Below are positions 63,482-64,000 of a stretch of DNA of 64,000 bases, piece by piece. The notes under the pieces were generated by a model, which saw only the letters and a program-made list of their open reading frames with translations, did not search any database and was not told where the DNA came from. The first letter of the stretch is position 1. Every line of letters starts with the position of its first letter. Position numbers and translations under genes: made by a program. Location: the NCBI RefSeq assembly GCF_003966695.1, contig NZ_AP018827.1, positions 806,001 through 870,000 on the forward strand, written 5' to 3'. The DNA comes from Asticcacaulis excentricus (GTDB lineage: Bacteria; Pseudomonadota; Alphaproteobacteria; Caulobacterales; Caulobacteraceae).

Positions 63482-64000
63482 TCAACGCAGCCGCCGGAAC
63501 AGGGGGCGCGCGGGTTTGGGGGCCGCCTCTGCGGCTTGGGGAGCGGGCCTGTCCGGCTCAGCCGCCTGACCCGCGTCAAACAGTTCGTCATCAAGCGCCG
63601 ACGGCAGCCGCGAACGCGACAGCCGCAAAGAGTCGGGACGAACATTCGGAGCCACAGAAGGGTTGGGCGGCGCGCTTCTGCGGCCTTCGGTACGCAGCGG
63701 CGGCGTCTCCGCTGAGGCGCGGCGGGCCGGACGCTGGGGTTCACGGTCCTCAGGATCGGCGAACGCTCTCAACATTTCGTTAATCGCTTCCAGCCCGATG
63801 GCGCTAACGGCGGCCTGTTCATCGAGCGGCGGACGCGGCGCGGACGGCGTTTCGGGGCGCTGACCGCGCGACAGGCGGTCATTCATGTCGCGCAGACGCC
63901 CCGAAAGCGGCAGGTTGAGGTCTTCATCGGCCTCATCCTCGTCTTCAAAGGCCGGACGTCCGCGGCCGGCATAGGTCTGACGCCCTTCGGCCCCACGCGC
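63482..64000 (-). CDS. Proline- and arginine-rich protein, N-terminus beyond the window
   Basis: The frame is open from base 64000 to the stop at 63482 (172 codons visible). The visible C-terminal part is rich in Pro, Arg, Ala and Asp/Glu and probably disordered. It has an acidic block (FEDEDEADEDLNLPLSGRLR) and a short helical core (AVSAIGLEAINEMLRAFA). It lies upstream of the MotE-like gene in the same direction. In related bacteria proline-rich flagellar positioning or DUF6468-type proteins sit at this place, but the part seen is not enough to say. Confidence 0.6.
   Translation of the reverse strand, partial: ARGAEGRQTYAGRGRPAFEDEDEADEDLNLPLSGRLRDMNDRLSRGQRPETPSAPRPPLDEQAAVSAIGLEAINEMLRAFADPEDREPQRPARRASAETPPLRTEGRRSAPPNPSVAPNVRPDSLRLSRSRLPSALDDELFDAGQAAEPDRPAPQAAEAAPKPARPLFRRLR

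Overview
The window looks like chromosomal DNA of a high-GC alphaproteobacterium of the order Caulobacterales, probably close to Asticcacaulis or Caulobacter. The signs are a CckA-type cell-cycle kinase beside fliQ-fliR-flhB, perfect CtrA boxes (TTAA-N7-TTAA) before fliQ and between flgB and fliO, a RpoE/ChrR pair, Tad-type surface proteins with VWA domains, and CIRCE-controlled groESL. I see no tRNA, rRNA, CRISPR array, prophage or complete insertion sequence. The genus is inferred; it has not been tested by any search.

Layout. 1-7.2 kb: a TldE/TldD-like pair (the TldD-like partner has a Tat signal), a lipoprotein cyclophilin, small membrane proteins, a DUF2975/XRE pair, a TraB/GumN protein and a secreted endonuclease/exonuclease/phosphatase. 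7.2-9.6 kb: groES-groEL with CIRCE and a hairpin-rich 3' region. 9.6-10.8 kb: a small accessory patch with an AT-rich Abi/HEPN gene and an antitoxin-like gene that has no toxin. 10.9-23.5 kb: a short FliN-type protein, lipB, two DUF805 genes, two large Tad/VWA surface proteins, an RluA-type pseudouridine synthase, rarA, an HNH nuclease, gluQ and a cold-shock gene. 23.9-28.9 kb: a hydrolase-fold protein lacking its catalytic Ser and His, an AbgT transporter, an RcnB-like protein, a two-repeat secreted protein and an orphan Imm26-like gene touching dxs. 28.9-34.3 kb: isoprenoid supply (xseB-ispA-unknown-dxs). 34.5-40.0 kb: an ECF sigma/ChrR module with cfa, DUF2177, an FAD oxidoreductase and DUF1365, probably a singlet-oxygen and membrane-lipid response. 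40.1-46.0 kb: GH31 and GH35 enzymes plus a GntR/FadR regulator, resembling a xyloglucan side-chain degradation locus. 46.2-54.3 kb: cckA, flhB, fliR, fliQ, fliE, flgC, flgB on the minus strand and fliO-fliP on the plus strand, with one foreign-looking lipoprotein gene set between fliE and fliQ. 54.5-64.0 kb: a conserved secreted protein, a nucleoside hydrolase, an SPFH protein, a DsbA-like lipoprotein, a 1009-residue TPR protein, a MotE-like protein and a partial proline-rich protein.

Intergenic space is unusually rich in dispersed palindromic repeats. I recognise at least five families: A at 14.4/57.1 kb, B at 14.5/45.2/48.5/63.4 kb, C at 7.2/21.2 kb, D as an inverted pair at 30.9-31.1 kb, and E at 40.1/43.0/46.1/62.4 kb. 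Family D shows compensatory stem changes between its two copies. One family B copy supplies the flhB stop codon and another abuts the GntR start codon.

The genes most worth following up are the catalytically gutted HSL-family protein, the Abi/orphan-antitoxin patch, the lipoprotein insertion in the CtrA-controlled flagellar cluster, and the sigma/ChrR lipid module with facing promoters of matched geometry.
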